This document shows, in pieces, positions 1-9,192 of a DNA stretch of 64,000 bases (position 1 is its first letter; each line of letters opens with the position of its first letter). Origin of the DNA: Desulfovibrio sp. (GTDB lineage Bacteria; Desulfobacterota; Desulfovibrionia; Desulfovibrionales; Desulfovibrionaceae); the NCBI GenBank assembly GCA_031287575.1, contig JAITSV010000034.1:62001-126000 (forward strand), in the 5' to 3' direction. Both the position numbers and the translations under genes were made by a program. Below the pieces are notes generated by a model. The model was given only the letters and a program-made list of their open reading frames with translations. It was not told the origin of the DNA and did not search any database.

Positions 1-1
1 C

Positions 2-2029
2 CCGGTCTACTCCGGCGACTACGGCCGCCAGCAGATCATCGACCTGCTGGAACTGCACCGCCAGCGCCGCGACGACCGCGAAACCGCGCTCGACCCGCTG
101 GAACTCTGGACCCTGGCCCAGGGCGAGGTGGACCGCGCCTCGCTGGAATGGTTCGCGGAACTGCTGTGGGAAACGCCCGAAGTGGACGACCTGGCCGCCC
201 TTGGCCGCGCCATGCTGGCCTGCAAGACCCACTTCAAGTTCCAGCCGCCCGACTTCGAGGTGTACACCGCCGAAAAGGTGGACGCCCGCCTGGCCGAACA
301 GGAAGCCACCCGCCAGCGTGAAGCCCTGGTGGCCGCGGGCAACGAATTCGTGCGCATCCTGTGGGACGTGCACTCGCGCCGCCGCACCCTGCCGCCGGAA
401 ACCTCGCCGGAACGCCCCGCCCCGGACATCGCCGAACAGCTGGCGGCGCTGGTCATGACCCGCCTGGCCGACCCGGACGACCACGACTCCGAGGCGGTCT
501 GGAAACAGGTGACCAAGGGCCTGCCCGACGACCCGCACCTGGCCCTGCACCTGGCCAAAACCTGGGGTCTGGTGCCGGAACACCACAATTTCTGGATGGA
601 CCGCGCGGGCTACGACCCCGGCAACGGCTGGGCGGCCAGCCACGCGGACGACATCGCCGCGCTGCGCGGGGCCGTGGAATCCGCCCGGCGCGACCCGCTG
701 GCCACGCCGTTCATCTCCATAGATTCCGCCACCACCCGCGACATCGACGACGCCTTCCACATCGAGGCGCGCGGCGACGGGGGCTTTCGCCTGTGGCTGG
801 CCCTGGCCTGCCCGGCCCTGGCCTGGCCCTACGGCAGCGAACTGGACAAGGCGGTGCTGCGCCGCGCCACCAGCATCTACCTGCCGGAAGCCACCCACCA
901 CATGCTGCCCGATGAACTGGGCACCGGTTTCTTCAGCCTGCTGGCCGGGCAGGACCGCCCCGCGCTGATCCTGGCCATGGAAGTGGCCCCCGATGGCGAG
1001 CTGCAATCCTGCGTGCCCAGTGGCGCGTGGGTGAACCTGGCCGCCAACCTTACCTATGAAGCCTGCGAGGCCTGCCTTGCCGCCGTGGCCCCGCCGCAGG
1101 CCGCCCCGAACCCGGACGACGACCTGCTGGCGGCCATGCTGGCGGGCGATCCGGACGCGGGCGACGCTGCATCCGCCCCTACCGCCGCGCCCCTGCCCCT
1201 GCCGGACAACGCGGCGGCCCCCCACGCGGACCAACTGGCCGTGGCCGACAGGCTGGCCCGCGCCCTGCAATCCTCTCGTATCGGGCGCGGGGCGGTGATC
1301 ATCGAACGCGACGACCCCAAAGTGACCCTGTCCGGCGAAGGCTCCGCCACCATGGTGGACATCGCGGACCAGCCGGTCACGCCGCGCAGCCAGTCCATCG
1401 TGGCGGAGATGATGATCCTCGCCAACGCCGGGGTGGCCCGCTGGGCCGGGGAGAACCGCGTGGCCCTGCTGCACCGCACCCAGGACGTGGGCATTCCCCG
1501 CGAATACGCCGGGGTATGGCGCGCCCCGCACGAGGTGGCGCGGGTGGTCAAGGCCCTGGCCTCGTCGCTGCTGGAAACCTCGCCCCGGCCCCATGCGGGC
1601 ATCGGGGTGCCCGCGTACAGCCCGGTCACCTCACCGCTGCGCCGCTACCCCGACCTGATCAACGAAACCCAGGTGCTGCACGCGCTGGCCACCGGGCAGG
1701 GCCGCTGGACCCGCGAAGAACTGGACGCCATGCTGCCCCTGCTGAACGCCCGGCTGGATGCGGCGGGGCAGGTGCAGCGCTTTCGCCCCCGCTACTGGAA
1801 GCTGCTGCATTTTCGCCAGAAGGGCGACAAGACCTGGTGGCACGCCGTGGTCACGGAAGAAAACGACGCCTTCGTCACGGTCAGCCTGCCGCGCGAGCAG
1901 TTGTTCCTGCGCGGGCGGCGCTCCACCTTTGGCGACAAGGTGAACCCCGGCCAGCACTTCCGGGTGCGGGTGGGCAAGATCCATCCCCTGAACAACGAAA
2001 TCCAGATACTGGACGCGGAAGAAGAGTGA
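2..2029 (+). CDS. RNB-domain exoribonuclease (RNase II/R family), 5' end outside the window
   Basis: The reading frame is already open at base 2, so the start lies left of the window; about 675 residues are visible. The catalytic RNB signature (ISIDSATTRDIDDAF) lies near codon 240 and gives the aspartate cluster that binds Mg2+ for 3'-to-5' processive RNA hydrolysis. The C-terminal RNB block SPLRRYPDL and a final basic, S1/OB-like segment follow. This is RNase II/VacB family chemistry, acting in cytoplasmic RNA turnover. The middle has an Ala/Pro/Asp-rich insert (about codons 360-405). It ends 150 bp before plsY. Family assignment is firm; choice between RNase II and RNase R is not possible without the N-terminus. 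Confidence 0.9.
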   Translation, partial: PVYSGDYGRQQIIDLLELHRQRRDDRETALDPLELWTLAQGEVDRASLEWFAELLWETPEVDDLAALGRAMLACKTHFKFQPPDFEVYTAEKVDARLAEQEATRQREALVAAGNEFVRILWDVHSRRRTLPPETSPERPAPDIAEQLAALVMTRLADPDDHDSEAVWKQVTKGLPDDPHLALHLAKTWGLVPEHHNFWMDRAGYDPGNGWAASHADDIAALRGAVESARRDPLATPFISIDSATTRDIDDAFHIEARGDGGFRLWLALACPALAWPYGSELDKAVLRRATSIYLPEATHHMLPDELGTGFFSLLAGQDRPALILAMEVAPDGELQSCVPSGAWVNLAANLTYEACEACLAAVAPPQAAPNPDDDLLAAMLAGDPDAGDAASAPTAAPLPLPDNAAAPHADQLAVADRLARALQSSRIGRGAVIIERDDPKVTLSGEGSATMVDIADQPVTPRSQSIVAEMMILANAGVARWAGENRVALLHRTQDVGIPREYAGVWRAPHEVARVVKALASSLLETSPRPHAGIGVPAYSPVTSPLRRYPDLINETQVLHALATGQGRWTREELDAMLPLLNARLDAAGQVQRFRPRYWKLLHFRQKGDKTWWHAVVTEENDAFVTVSLPREQLFLRGRRSTFGDKVNPGQHFRVRVGKIHPLNNEIQILDAEEE

Positions 2030-2050
2030 CGGCATTGTGGCCCTGCGCGG

Positions 2051-2113
2051 CACGCGTTCCCAATGGTACGGCATGCGTTCCGAAAGGGACGGCATGCGCT
2101 CCCGACGGGCCAG
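2051..2113. repeat. Three imperfect 21-bp tandem repeats
   Basis: Units at 2051-2071, 2072-2092 and 2093-2113 share the core cAYGCGYTCC. They fill the gap between the RNB exonuclease stop and the plsY ribosome-binding site. No protein or clear terminator is encoded here. Confidence 0.6.
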
Positions 2114-2179
2114 CGCGCTCAGGCACGATGACCGCCACAACGACATTTCACCCACCCAGCCCCCGCAGGAGGCACGATC

Positions 2180-2902
2180 ATGATGGGTAAGCTGCTTTGG
2201 ATCGCCATCGCCTACGTCATGGGCTCCATCCCCTTCGGGCTGGTGTTCGCCCGCACCTTCTGCGGGGTGGACCCGCGCACCGGCGGCAGCCGCAACGTGG
2301 GCGCCACCAACGTGGCCAGGCTGTGCGGCACCAAATGGGGCGTGGCCACCCTGCTGTGCGATGCGCTGAAGGGCGCGCTGCCCGTGGCCATCGCCCTGTC
2401 GTTCAGCGATTCCGCGCTGTTCCACAGCCTGACGGCGCTGGCCGCGCTGATAGGGCACCTGCACTCCTGCTTCCTGGGCTTCAAGGGGGGCAAGGCCGTG
2501 GCCACCACGGTGGGCGTGTTCATTCCGCTGGCCTTCGGGCAACTGGTGCTGGCGGGCATTGCCTGCCTGCTGGTCATCTGGCGTTCCGGCTTCGTCTCGC
2601 TGGGCTCGCTGACCCTGGTCACGGCCCTGCCGGTGTTCCTGCTGGTGTACGGCAAGTGGAAGCTGCTGCCGCTGGCGCTGGTGGTCATGGCCCTGGTGTA
2701 CTGGAGCCACCGCGAGAACATCGGACGGCTGGCGCGCGGAGAGGAAAAGCCCTGGCAAAAGAAGCACCACGACGCGGCACCCACCGGCGGCCCGGCTGAC
2801 GACGCCACGTGCGCCGCGTCCACCGCCCGGGCAGACGACCAGGCCCCCTGCGGGTGCGGCTGCGCCGCGCACGGAGAACCCGGCGCCACGCCGGAAAAGT
2901 AG
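2180..2902 (+). CDS. plsY: Acyl-phosphate:glycerol-3-phosphate acyltransferase PlsY
   Basis: Inner-membrane enzyme that transfers an acyl group from acyl-phosphate to glycerol-3-phosphate, the first step of phospholipid synthesis with PlsX. Family motifs are seen in order: GSIPFG (residues 15-20), a glycine loop SRNVGATN (37-44), and FLGFKGGKA in the middle. Hydrophobic stretches match a five-helix membrane protein. The start is set by an AGGAGG box at 2168-2173, 6 nt before ATG. At 240 aa it is longer than usual because of a hydrophilic, Cys-rich tail (CGCGC, last 45 residues) that does not belong to the PlsY core. thrC follows 88 bp downstream on the same strand. Confidence 0.93.
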   Translation: MMGKLLWIAIAYVMGSIPFGLVFARTFCGVDPRTGGSRNVGATNVARLCGTKWGVATLLCDALKGALPVAIALSFSDSALFHSLTALAALIGHLHSCFLGFKGGKAVATTVGVFIPLAFGQLVLAGIACLLVIWRSGFVSLGSLTLVTALPVFLLVYGKWKLLPLALVVMALVYWSHRENIGRLARGEEKPWQKKHHDAAPTGGPADDATCAASTARADDQAPCGCGCAAHGEPGATPEK

Positions 2903-2990
2903 TTTTCACGGCGTCGCCCCGGCTCTGTCGCCGGTGCCACGGCATGGCGCCACAACTGCTGCATCGCACGATTCCAAGGAGACCGGCCCC

Positions 2991-4481
2991 ATGTCCTGTC
3001 CCACATCCTGTCCCACATCCTGTTCCGCACCCGGTCACGACTTTCCGACCGCGCGCACGCGGATGGAGTACGTCTGCCTCGGCTGCGGAGAGCGCCGCGG
3101 CATCGACGAACTGCTGTACACCTGTCCCGGTTGCGGCGGGGTGTACCTGCTGGAAGACCTCGCCTTCGACAAGCTGACGACACTGCGCACCGGCCCCCAA
3201 TGGCGCGCCCTGTTCGACGCCCGCGCCGCCACCCGCACCACCGCCCTGCGCGGCATCTTCCGCTTTTACGAGCTGATGGCCCCGGTGCTGGAAGAAGAGG
3301 ACATCGTGTACCTGGGCGAGGGCAACACCCCCATCGTCGAAGCGGCCCCCGCGCTGCGCGATGCCGTGGGCATTCCCTTCGCCTTCAAGAACGACGGCCA
3401 GAACCCCAGCGCCTCGTTCAAGGACCGGGGCATGGCCTGCGCGTTCAGCTACCTGAAGGCGCTGGTGCGCAAGCACGGCTGGGACGAGGTGCTGACCGTG
3501 TGCGCCTCCACCGGCGACACTTCCGCCGCCGCCGCGCTGTACGCCTCGTACGTGGGCGGGCCGGTAAAATCGGTGGTGCTGCTGCCGCACGGCAAGGTCA
3601 CCCCGCAGCAGCTTTCGCAGCCACTGGGCAGCGGGGCCACGGTGCTGGAAATTCCCGGCGTGTTCGACGACTGCATGAAGGTGGTGGAGCACCTGGCCGA
3701 AAACTACCGGGTGGCCCTGCTGAATTCCAAGAACAGCTGGCGCATCCTGGGGCAGGAATCGTACGCCTTCGAGGTGGCCCAGTGGTACGGCTGGGACATG
3801 AAGGGCCAGTGCGTGTTCGTGCCCATCGGCAACGCGGGCAACGTCACGGCCATCATGGCGGGTTTCCTGAAGCTGCTGCGCCTTGGCATCATCGACAGCC
3901 TGCCCAGGGTCATCGGCGTGCAGTCGCACCATGCCGACCCGGTGTGGCGCTACTACAGCCAGCCGGACCCGGCCAAGCGCAACTACGCCCCCGTCACCGT
4001 GCAGCCCAGCGTGGCCCAGGCGGCCATGATCGGCAACCCGGTGTCCTTCCCGCGCGTGAAGGCGCTGGCGGACAAGTTCATCGCGGAAGGGGGCGAACGC
4101 GCCTTCTGCGTGGTGCAGGTGACCGAGCAGGAGATCATGGACGCCATGATCCGGGGCAACCGCCACGGGCACATCGCCTGCACCCAGGGCGGCGAATGCC
4201 TGGCCGGGCTGATCAAGGCCCGTGAACTGGGCCTGGTGTCGCCGGACGAGCACGCCGTGCTCGACGCCACCGCGCACAGCCTGAAGTTCGCGGGCTTCCA
4301 GGACATGTACTTCACCAACAGCTTCCCGCCCGAATACGGCGTGACCCCGGACCCCAGCCTGGCCAACGCGCCCGCGCTGGTGGTCAGCCCGGAAGACAAG
4401 GCGCGCCTGTCGCCCGAGGCCTATACCCTTGCCGCCGCCGAAGCGGTGGTGGCGAAGCTGGGGTTGGCGAAGAAGGCGTAG
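2991..4481 (+). CDS. thrC: Threonine synthase
   Basis: PLP enzyme converting O-phospho-L-homoserine to L-threonine. The PLP lysine is K144 in the motif NPSASFKDRGMA. Before it is a small zinc-ribbon-like region with CLGC (29-32) and CPGC (45-48), common in archaeal-type/class II threonine synthases. The chosen ATG follows AAGGAGA (2976-2982); an ATG 57 bp upstream in frame lacks a good site. The N-terminus has a short repeat, SCPTSCPTSC, from tandem copies of a 12-bp unit near 2996-3024. It ends with a perfect rho-independent terminator, so the plsY-thrC transcript stops before the glycyl-radical cluster. Confidence 0.93.
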   Translation: MSCPTSCPTSCSAPGHDFPTARTRMEYVCLGCGERRGIDELLYTCPGCGGVYLLEDLAFDKLTTLRTGPQWRALFDARAATRTTALRGIFRFYELMAPVLEEEDIVYLGEGNTPIVEAAPALRDAVGIPFAFKNDGQNPSASFKDRGMACAFSYLKALVRKHGWDEVLTVCASTGDTSAAAALYASYVGGPVKSVVLLPHGKVTPQQLSQPLGSGATVLEIPGVFDDCMKVVEHLAENYRVALLNSKNSWRILGQESYAFEVAQWYGWDMKGQCVFVPIGNAGNVTAIMAGFLKLLRLGIIDSLPRVIGVQSHHADPVWRYYSQPDPAKRNYAPVTVQPSVAQAAMIGNPVSFPRVKALADKFIAEGGERAFCVVQVTEQEIMDAMIRGNRHGHIACTQGGECLAGLIKARELGLVSPDEHAVLDATAHSLKFAGFQDMYFTNSFPPEYGVTPDPSLANAPALVVSPEDKARLSPEAYTLAAAEAVVAKLGLAKKA

Positions 4482-4535
4482 CGCCCGCACGCAGGGCCAC
4501 GCGACCTGCCGATTCCCGGCATCCCCCGCAAACGA

Positions 4536-4570
4536 CGCGGCGCACGGAACACTCCGTGCGCCGCGTTTTT
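4536..4570 (+). terminator. Rho-independent terminator of thrC
   Basis: A perfect 13-bp stem (4536-4548 with 4553-4565), a 4-nt loop and TTTTT at 4566-4570. Confidence 0.9.
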
Positions 4571-4657
4571 CTTGCGCGCTCCTCCGCCCCCCTGCTGCAC
4601 CCACCGGGCTCCATCTGCGGAGTCGCGTTTTTGCGACCACTCCGCCTTGTGCCATTA

Positions 4658-4685
4658 TGCACATGGCATCTCAACGCGCTGATAT
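4658..4685 (+). promoter_or_regulatory. Candidate upstream activator site, copy 1
   Basis: The 24-bp core at 4662-4685 (CATGGCATCTCAACGCGCTG then ATAT) matches 19 of 24 bases of a second copy at 8495-8518. This copy ends about 115 bp upstream of the -24 element at 4801, a usual distance for a sigma54 enhancer. A GTCGC/GCGAC inverted repeat (4622-4637) and TTTTTGCAAC (4714-4723) lie nearby. That the activator encoded at 17463 binds here is an inference. Confidence 0.45.
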
Positions 4686-4800
4686 ATTTTTGTAAAAATT
4701 TATTGGCGCTGCATTTTTGCAACATTCACCATTGCCGCCCCAGAGGCCCGCGCGCCGAACAAAAACACATAATATACTGAAATAATTAAATTTTCATGAG

Positions 4801-4816
4801 TGGCACGGTCAATGCT
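4801..4816 (+). promoter_or_regulatory. Sigma54 (-24/-12) promoter of the glycyl-radical operon
   Basis: TGGCACGGTCAATGCT fits the sigma54 consensus TGGCACG-N4-TTGCW except for one base: GG at 4802-4803 and GC at 4814-4815 with exactly 10 bp between. It predicts transcription start near 4827, giving a leader of about 65 nt before the ATG at 4892. An AT-rich stretch precedes it. Confidence 0.8.
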
Positions 4817-4891
4817 TATGTGCGGACAGTTCATGCATGTGCCGTGCATTCAAAACATCACCCACATGGGCCGCCGCCCAGGGAGTTCCCC

Positions 4892-7363
4892 ATGACCACC
4901 TGCTGCCTGTCCCCCCAGGAAGTGCGCCTGCAGAACCCGGAGCCGGACAAGACCGGACGCGAGCGCGTCTACTCCATTCTCGAAACCTTCCAGTACCAGG
5001 TTCCGTTCATCGACGTGGAGCGTGCCCGCTACTTCACCGAGTCCATGCGCGCCACCGAAGGCCAGTTGCTGGCCCTGCGCTGGGCCAAGGCGCTGCAGAA
5101 CTGCGCCGAAAAGATGACCGTGTACATCACGCCGGACCAGCTCATCGCGGGGCGCGCCGGGCAGTTCGGCCGCTACGGCATCCTGTACCCGGAAATCGAC
5201 GGCGACTTCTACGGCGTGGTCATGCGCGATCTGCCGGGCCGCGCCAAGAGCCCGTTCCGCATCTCGGACACGGACATCGACATCATTCTCGATGAAATCG
5301 CCCCCTACTGGGAAGGCAAGACCTATCACGAGCACCTCAACGGCGCCCTGCCCGAAGAACTGCGCAACGTCACCTACACCGACGCCACGGGCCTGAAGTC
5401 CAAGTTCGTGGTCAGCGAAACCTCTTCCTACCGTTCCGCCCTGCAGTGGGTGCACGACTACGAAAAGGTGCTGGGGCGCGGCATGCTGGACATCCAGGCC
5501 GAAATGCGGGCCCGCATGGAAAGGCTGGACCCGGACAGCCCCATCGACAACTGGGAGAAGAAGCCCTTCCTGCAGGCCATGGTCATCGTGTGCGACGCCT
5601 TCATGACCTGGGCGAAGCGCCACGCCGACCTCGCCCGCGAGCAGGCCGCCGCCGAAAGGAATCCCGCCCGCAGGCAGGAACTGCTGCGCCTCGCCGACAT
5701 CTGCGAGCGCGTGCCCGCACACCCCGCCCGCACCTTCCATGAGGCCGTGCAGGCGCAGTGGTTCGTGCAGATGTTCTCGCGCATCGAGCAGAAGTCCAGC
5801 GCCATCATCTCCAACGGGCGCATGGACCAGTACCTCTACCAATACTACTCCAAGGACCTTGCCGAAGGCCGCATCACCGAGGAAGGGGCCATGGAGCTTC
5901 TGGAGTGCATGTGGGTGGAGATGGCGCAGTTCATCGACCTGTACATCAATCCCACCGGCAACGAGTTCAACGAAGGGTACGCCCACTGGGAGGCCGTCAC
6001 CATCGGCGGGCAGACCCCAGGCGGACACGACGCCACCAACGACCTGACCTACCTGTTCCTGCGCTCCAAGCGCGAATTCCCGCTGAACTACCCCGACCTT
6101 GCGACCCGCATCCACTCCCGCTCGCCGGAACGCTTCCTGTATGAGGTGGCCGAGACCATCAAGGACGGCTCCGGCTTCCCCAAGCTGATCAACGACGAGG
6201 AAGTGGTGCCGCTGTATGTGTCCAAGGGCGTGCCCTTCCGCGACGCACTGGACTATGCCGTGTCGGGCTGCACCGAGGCCCGCATGCCCAACCGCGACAC
6301 CTACACCTCGGGTTGCGTGTACATAAACTTCGCCACGGCCATGGAAATGACCATGCACAACGGGCGGATGCTGAAGTACGGGCAGGACGACCTGATCGGC
6401 CTGGAAACCGGCGATCCCACCACCTTCACCACCTGGGAACAGTTCTGGGAAGCCTACAAGGCCCAGCACATGAACCTGCTGTCCAAGGCCTTCACCCAGC
6501 AGTACGTGGTGGATTGCCTGCGCCCCCGGCACTTCGCCTCGCCCTTTGCCTCGGTGCTGCACGACCTGTGCGTTGAAGACTGCAAGGATCTGCAATCACC
6601 CAGGATCAAAGGCGGCGCGGACTTCTCGTACTTCGAGTTCCTGGGCTACGGTACGGTGGTCGACTCGCTGGCGGCGGTCAGGAAGCTGGTGTTCGAGGAC
6701 GGGAAGGTGGCCATGGCCGACCTGGTGGCCGCGTTGCGCGGCAACTTCGAAGGGTGCGAGCCCTTGCGCGCCCTGCTGCGCTCGGCCCCCTGCTATGGCA
6801 ACAACAACCCCTACGCGGACGCCATCGCCAGGGAAGTGGACCGCATGACCCAGGTCTTCGCGGAAAAGTACTCCAAGGTCCGGGGCATCAACTGCGACGT
6901 GCGCTACGTGCCCATCACCTCGCACGTGCCCTTCGGCAAGGTGGTCAGCGCCACCCCCAACGGCCGCAAGGCGTGGACGGCCCTGTCCGACGGTTCCTCC
7001 GCCTCGCACGGGGCGGACCGCAACGGCCCCACGGCGGTCCTGCTGTCCAACTACAATTCCAAGAACTGCGACCTGAAGAACCGCGCCTCGCGCCTGCTGA
7101 ACATCAAGCTGTCGCCCAGGTGCGTTGCCGGAGAGGCGGGCACCCGCAAGCTCGTGGACATGATCCGCGGCTGGTGCGACCTGAAGCTGTGGCATCTGCA
7201 ATTCAACATCATCAACAGGGAAACCCTGCTCAAGGCCAAGGCCGATCCGGACAGGTACCGGGGCCTGCTGGTGCGCATCGCGGGGTACAGCTCGTATTTC
7301 TGCGACCTCTCGCCCGACCTGCAGGACGACGTCATCAACCGTACCGAACACGACGAGATGTAG
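4892..7363 (+). CDS. Glycyl-radical enzyme, sulfonate C-S lyase (isethionate sulfite-lyase-like)
   Basis: 823-aa glycyl-radical enzyme. The radical loop RIAGYS places the glycyl radical on G798; the thiyl cysteine and general acid/base are C460 and E462 in [14 protein letters not shown]. From memory of Bilophila IslA numbering, its sulfonate-pocket residues R189, Q193, W374, C468, E470, R678 and G805 fall here on R181, Q185, W366, C460, E462, R671 and G798, a constant offset of 7-8. This argues for release of sulfite from a hydroxysulfonate, rather than choline lyase, diol dehydratase or pyruvate formate-lyase. The position of F682 appears to be I675, so the substrate may differ from isethionate. 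The start follows GGGAG and a sigma54 promoter; an in-frame ATG at 4796 lies upstream of that promoter. The activase follows. Confidence 0.85.
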   Translation: MTTCCLSPQEVRLQNPEPDKTGRERVYSILETFQYQVPFIDVERARYFTESMRATEGQLLALRWAKALQNCAEKMTVYITPDQLIAGRAGQFGRYGILYPEIDGDFYGVVMRDLPGRAKSPFRISDTDIDIILDEIAPYWEGKTYHEHLNGALPEELRNVTYTDATGLKSKFVVSETSSYRSALQWVHDYEKVLGRGMLDIQAEMRARMERLDPDSPIDNWEKKPFLQAMVIVCDAFMTWAKRHADLAREQAAAERNPARRQELLRLADICERVPAHPARTFHEAVQAQWFVQMFSRIEQKSSAIISNGRMDQYLYQYYSKDLAEGRITEEGAMELLECMWVEMAQFIDLYINPTGNEFNEGYAHWEAVTIGGQTPGGHDATNDLTYLFLRSKREFPLNYPDLATRIHSRSPERFLYEVAETIKDGSGFPKLINDEEVVPLYVSKGVPFRDALDYAVSGCTEARMPNRDTYTSGCVYINFATAMEMTMHNGRMLKYGQDDLIGLETGDPTTFTTWEQFWEAYKAQHMNLLSKAFTQQYVVDCLRPRHFASPFASVLHDLCVEDCKDLQSPRIKGGADFSYFEFLGYGTVVDSLAAVRKLVFEDGKVAMADLVAALRGNFEGCEPLRALLRSAPCYGNNNPYADAIAREVDRMTQVFAEKYSKVRGINCDVRYVPITSHVPFGKVVSATPNGRKAWTALSDGSSASHGADRNGPTAVLLSNYNSKNCDLKNRASRLLNIKLSPRCVAGEAGTRKLVDMIRGWCDLKLWHLQFNIINRETLLKAKADPDRYRGLLVRIAGYSSYFCDLSPDLQDDVINRTEHDEM

Positions 7364-7377
7364 CATCCGCATCCACG

Positions 7378-7411
7378 GGAGAGGGGGGAGAGGCCGACGC
7401 CCCCCTTCTCC
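7378..7411 (+). other. GC-rich hairpin between glycyl-radical enzyme and activase
   Basis: 11 pairs (7378-7388 with 7401-7411, one G-U) and no following T-run. It may stabilise the upstream message or reduce read-through so that less activase than lyase is made. This function is inferred. Confidence 0.4.
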
Positions 7412-7434
7412 GTCATCACGGGAAGGGGCACCCC

Positions 7435-8337
7435 ATGCAGGACAAGGAACGGACGGGCATCGTCTTCAATATCCAGAAATATTCCGTACATGACGGCGCG
7501 GGCATCCGCACCATGGTCTTCTTCAAGGGCTGCCCGTTGCGCTGTGCGTGGTGCAGCAACCCCGAATCGCAACAGCCGCGTCCGGAACGCGGATTCAACA
7601 GGTACAAGTGCCTTTCCCCGGCCGTGTGCGGCTACTGTATTCCCGCCTGCCCCAGAGGGTGCGTCCTCGACATAGAGGGACTGCTGGCCATCGACCACGC
7701 CCGCTGCGACGGCTGCCTGCTCTGCACCCAGGCCTGTCCCACCGGGGCCATGAACGTCTACGGCCAGCGCCTGAGCGTGGCCGAGGTGCTGGAGGCGGTG
7801 GAACAGGACGCGGTGTTCTATGCCCGATCCGGCGGCGGCATGACCCTGTCCGGGGGCGAGGTGATGCACCAGCCCGACTTTGCCGTGGCGCTGCTGCGCG
7901 AGGCCCGGCGCCGGCACGTCAACACGGTGATGGAAACCTGCGGTCACTGCGACGGCGACGCGCTGGAAGAAGCCTGCCGCCACCTGGATACGCTGATCTT
8001 CGACATCAAGCATCTGTCGTCGGAGAAACACCGCGAGGGCACCGGTGTCGGCAACGAACACATCCTGGAAAACTTCCTGCGCGTGTGCGCCGCGTTTCCC
8101 GCCCTGCCCATCATCGCCCGCACCCCGGTCATCCCCGGCTTCAACGACACCGAGGCCGACATCCGGGCCATTGCCCGCTTCCTGCCCAAACGCCCCAACC
8201 TCGTACACGAACTGCTTCCCTACCACCGCATGGGCCAGGCCAAATACGAATTCCTTGGCCGCGCCTTTCCCATGGGCGGCGCGCAACTGGCCGCCGGGGC
8301 ACTGCGGCGGCTGCGGGACGTAGCCCTGGCCCGTTGA
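7435..8337 (+). CDS. Glycyl-radical enzyme activating enzyme (radical SAM)
   Basis: 300-aa partner that makes the glycyl radical on the preceding enzyme by reductive cleavage of S-adenosylmethionine. The radical-SAM triad is C33, C37, C40 (CPLRCAWC), with the SAM-binding GGE at 140-142. Two ferredoxin-like clusters are inserted: cysteines 59, 65, 68, 72, 76 and C91, C94, C97, C101 (CDGCLLCTQACPTGA). This is the arrangement of activases for choline lyase, glycerol dehydratase and isethionate lyase, not of PflA. The ATG follows GGAAGGGG. It is the last gene before a strong terminator, so lyase and activase form a two-gene transcript. Confidence 0.92.
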   Translation: MQDKERTGIVFNIQKYSVHDGAGIRTMVFFKGCPLRCAWCSNPESQQPRPERGFNRYKCLSPAVCGYCIPACPRGCVLDIEGLLAIDHARCDGCLLCTQACPTGAMNVYGQRLSVAEVLEAVEQDAVFYARSGGGMTLSGGEVMHQPDFAVALLREARRRHVNTVMETCGHCDGDALEEACRHLDTLIFDIKHLSSEKHREGTGVGNEHILENFLRVCAAFPALPIIARTPVIPGFNDTEADIRAIARFLPKRPNLVHELLPYHRMGQAKYEFLGRAFPMGGAQLAAGALRRLRDVALAR

Positions 8338-8388
8338 TCCGCCGCGCCCCCGCCCCTGCGGCTCCCCGCGTACGTGCCTCTTTTTCTC

Positions 8389-8417
8389 CGGCATCCCGAA
8401 CGGGATGCCGTCTTTTT
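8389..8417 (+). terminator. Rho-independent terminator after the activase
   Basis: Perfect 10-bp inverted repeat (8389-8398 with 8401-8410, AA in the centre) followed by TCTTTTT. Confidence 0.88.
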
Positions 8418-8494
8418 GCGCCTTTCGTTCCGAATAGTGCAAATCGGCACAACGGGCCGCCCAGCGCGTCGCTTTTTTGCAACAAGCTTGCGCG

Positions 8495-8518
8495 CATGGC
8501 ACTTCAACACACTGTTAT
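8495..8518 (+). promoter_or_regulatory. Candidate upstream activator site, copy 2
   Basis: CATGGCACTTCAACACACTG then TTAT matches the copy at 4662-4685 in 19 of 24 bases. It ends about 330 bp upstream of the -24 element at 8846. It is flanked on both sides by the GCGTCGCTTTTTTGCA repeat. Confidence 0.45.
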
Positions 8519-8845
8519 TTAACAAATTTCTCAGAAATTCGCATTGCGTCGCTTTTTTGCATCATATATAAGACTTGATGCAACTCTGCATTTCTCCATT
8601 TTGTAATTTTATTTTCATATTATTTTACGGTCAGTTAGAGCAATATTAAAAACAGTCCGCATTACCAAAAATTGGCATGCCCGCCCTCCCACCCAATCAA
8701 AAACGCAAAGCGCCCTGCCTTGCCAATGGGTTTTCTACGAAACACAAAAAACAAATCCTGCAATCCAAGCATCTTGTACGCAAGAACACTACAGAAAAGA
8801 GTGTTCATTCAATCAGTTTTCTTCGTACGCCCAATCATTCACAAA

Positions 8846-8861
8846 CGGCACCATTCTTGCT
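8846..8861 (+). promoter_or_regulatory. Sigma54 (-24/-12) promoter of the dehydrogenase-transporter block
   Basis: CGGCACCATTCTTGCT has GG at 8847-8848 and GC at 8859-8860 with 10 bp between, and a full TTGCT -12 box. It is the only such match seen between the terminator at 8389 and the gene at 9193. Confidence 0.7.
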
Positions 8862-9192
8862 CTCTCATATCGTGTCCTGCCGCACGTCATCCATTGCATC
8901 TGCGGCAGCGCATCCGGAATGCAAGGGCTCATTGGTTGGTCATGCAAGCCGGTGCACATGCAACGGGGACATCCATGGAGCCCTTCATGACGGAACGTAT
9001 CCGCAATTCCAGACGCGACACACCAGCGATATGTCATTACATACCACCAAATATCGTCTGTAACGAAGTGGATGCGGAAACATGCCCCGCGGATAACGTC
9101 TGCACCACACCACGTGTAACGACCATTCGGGGAAACGGCATGCACCACGCCGTCATCCGTACCAGAGTACATCCGCCTACGGGAGGCAGGCC

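Larger units (their letters stand above)
8418..9192 (+). other. 775-bp AT-rich regulatory gap before the dehydrogenase/transporter block
   Basis: No convincing coding region. It holds two copies of GCGTCGCTTTTTTGCA (near 8466 and 8545), the shared 24-bp motif at 8495, a very AT-rich stretch (8560-8680), and a sigma54 promoter at 8846. The leader from that promoter to the next ATG would be about 320 nt. The low GC contrasts sharply with the flanking genes. Confidence 0.6.

Noticed and set aside
4704..4720. Second sigma54-like site TGGCGC...TTTTTGC
   Set aside because: The GG-to-GC spacing is two bases too long for a -24/-12 promoter.
4796..4891. N-terminal extension of the glycyl-radical enzyme from the in-frame ATG at 4796
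   Set aside because: It lies upstream of the sigma54 promoter (4801-4816), has no ribosome-binding site, and adds a sequence unlike the family start; ATG at 4892 has GGGAG.
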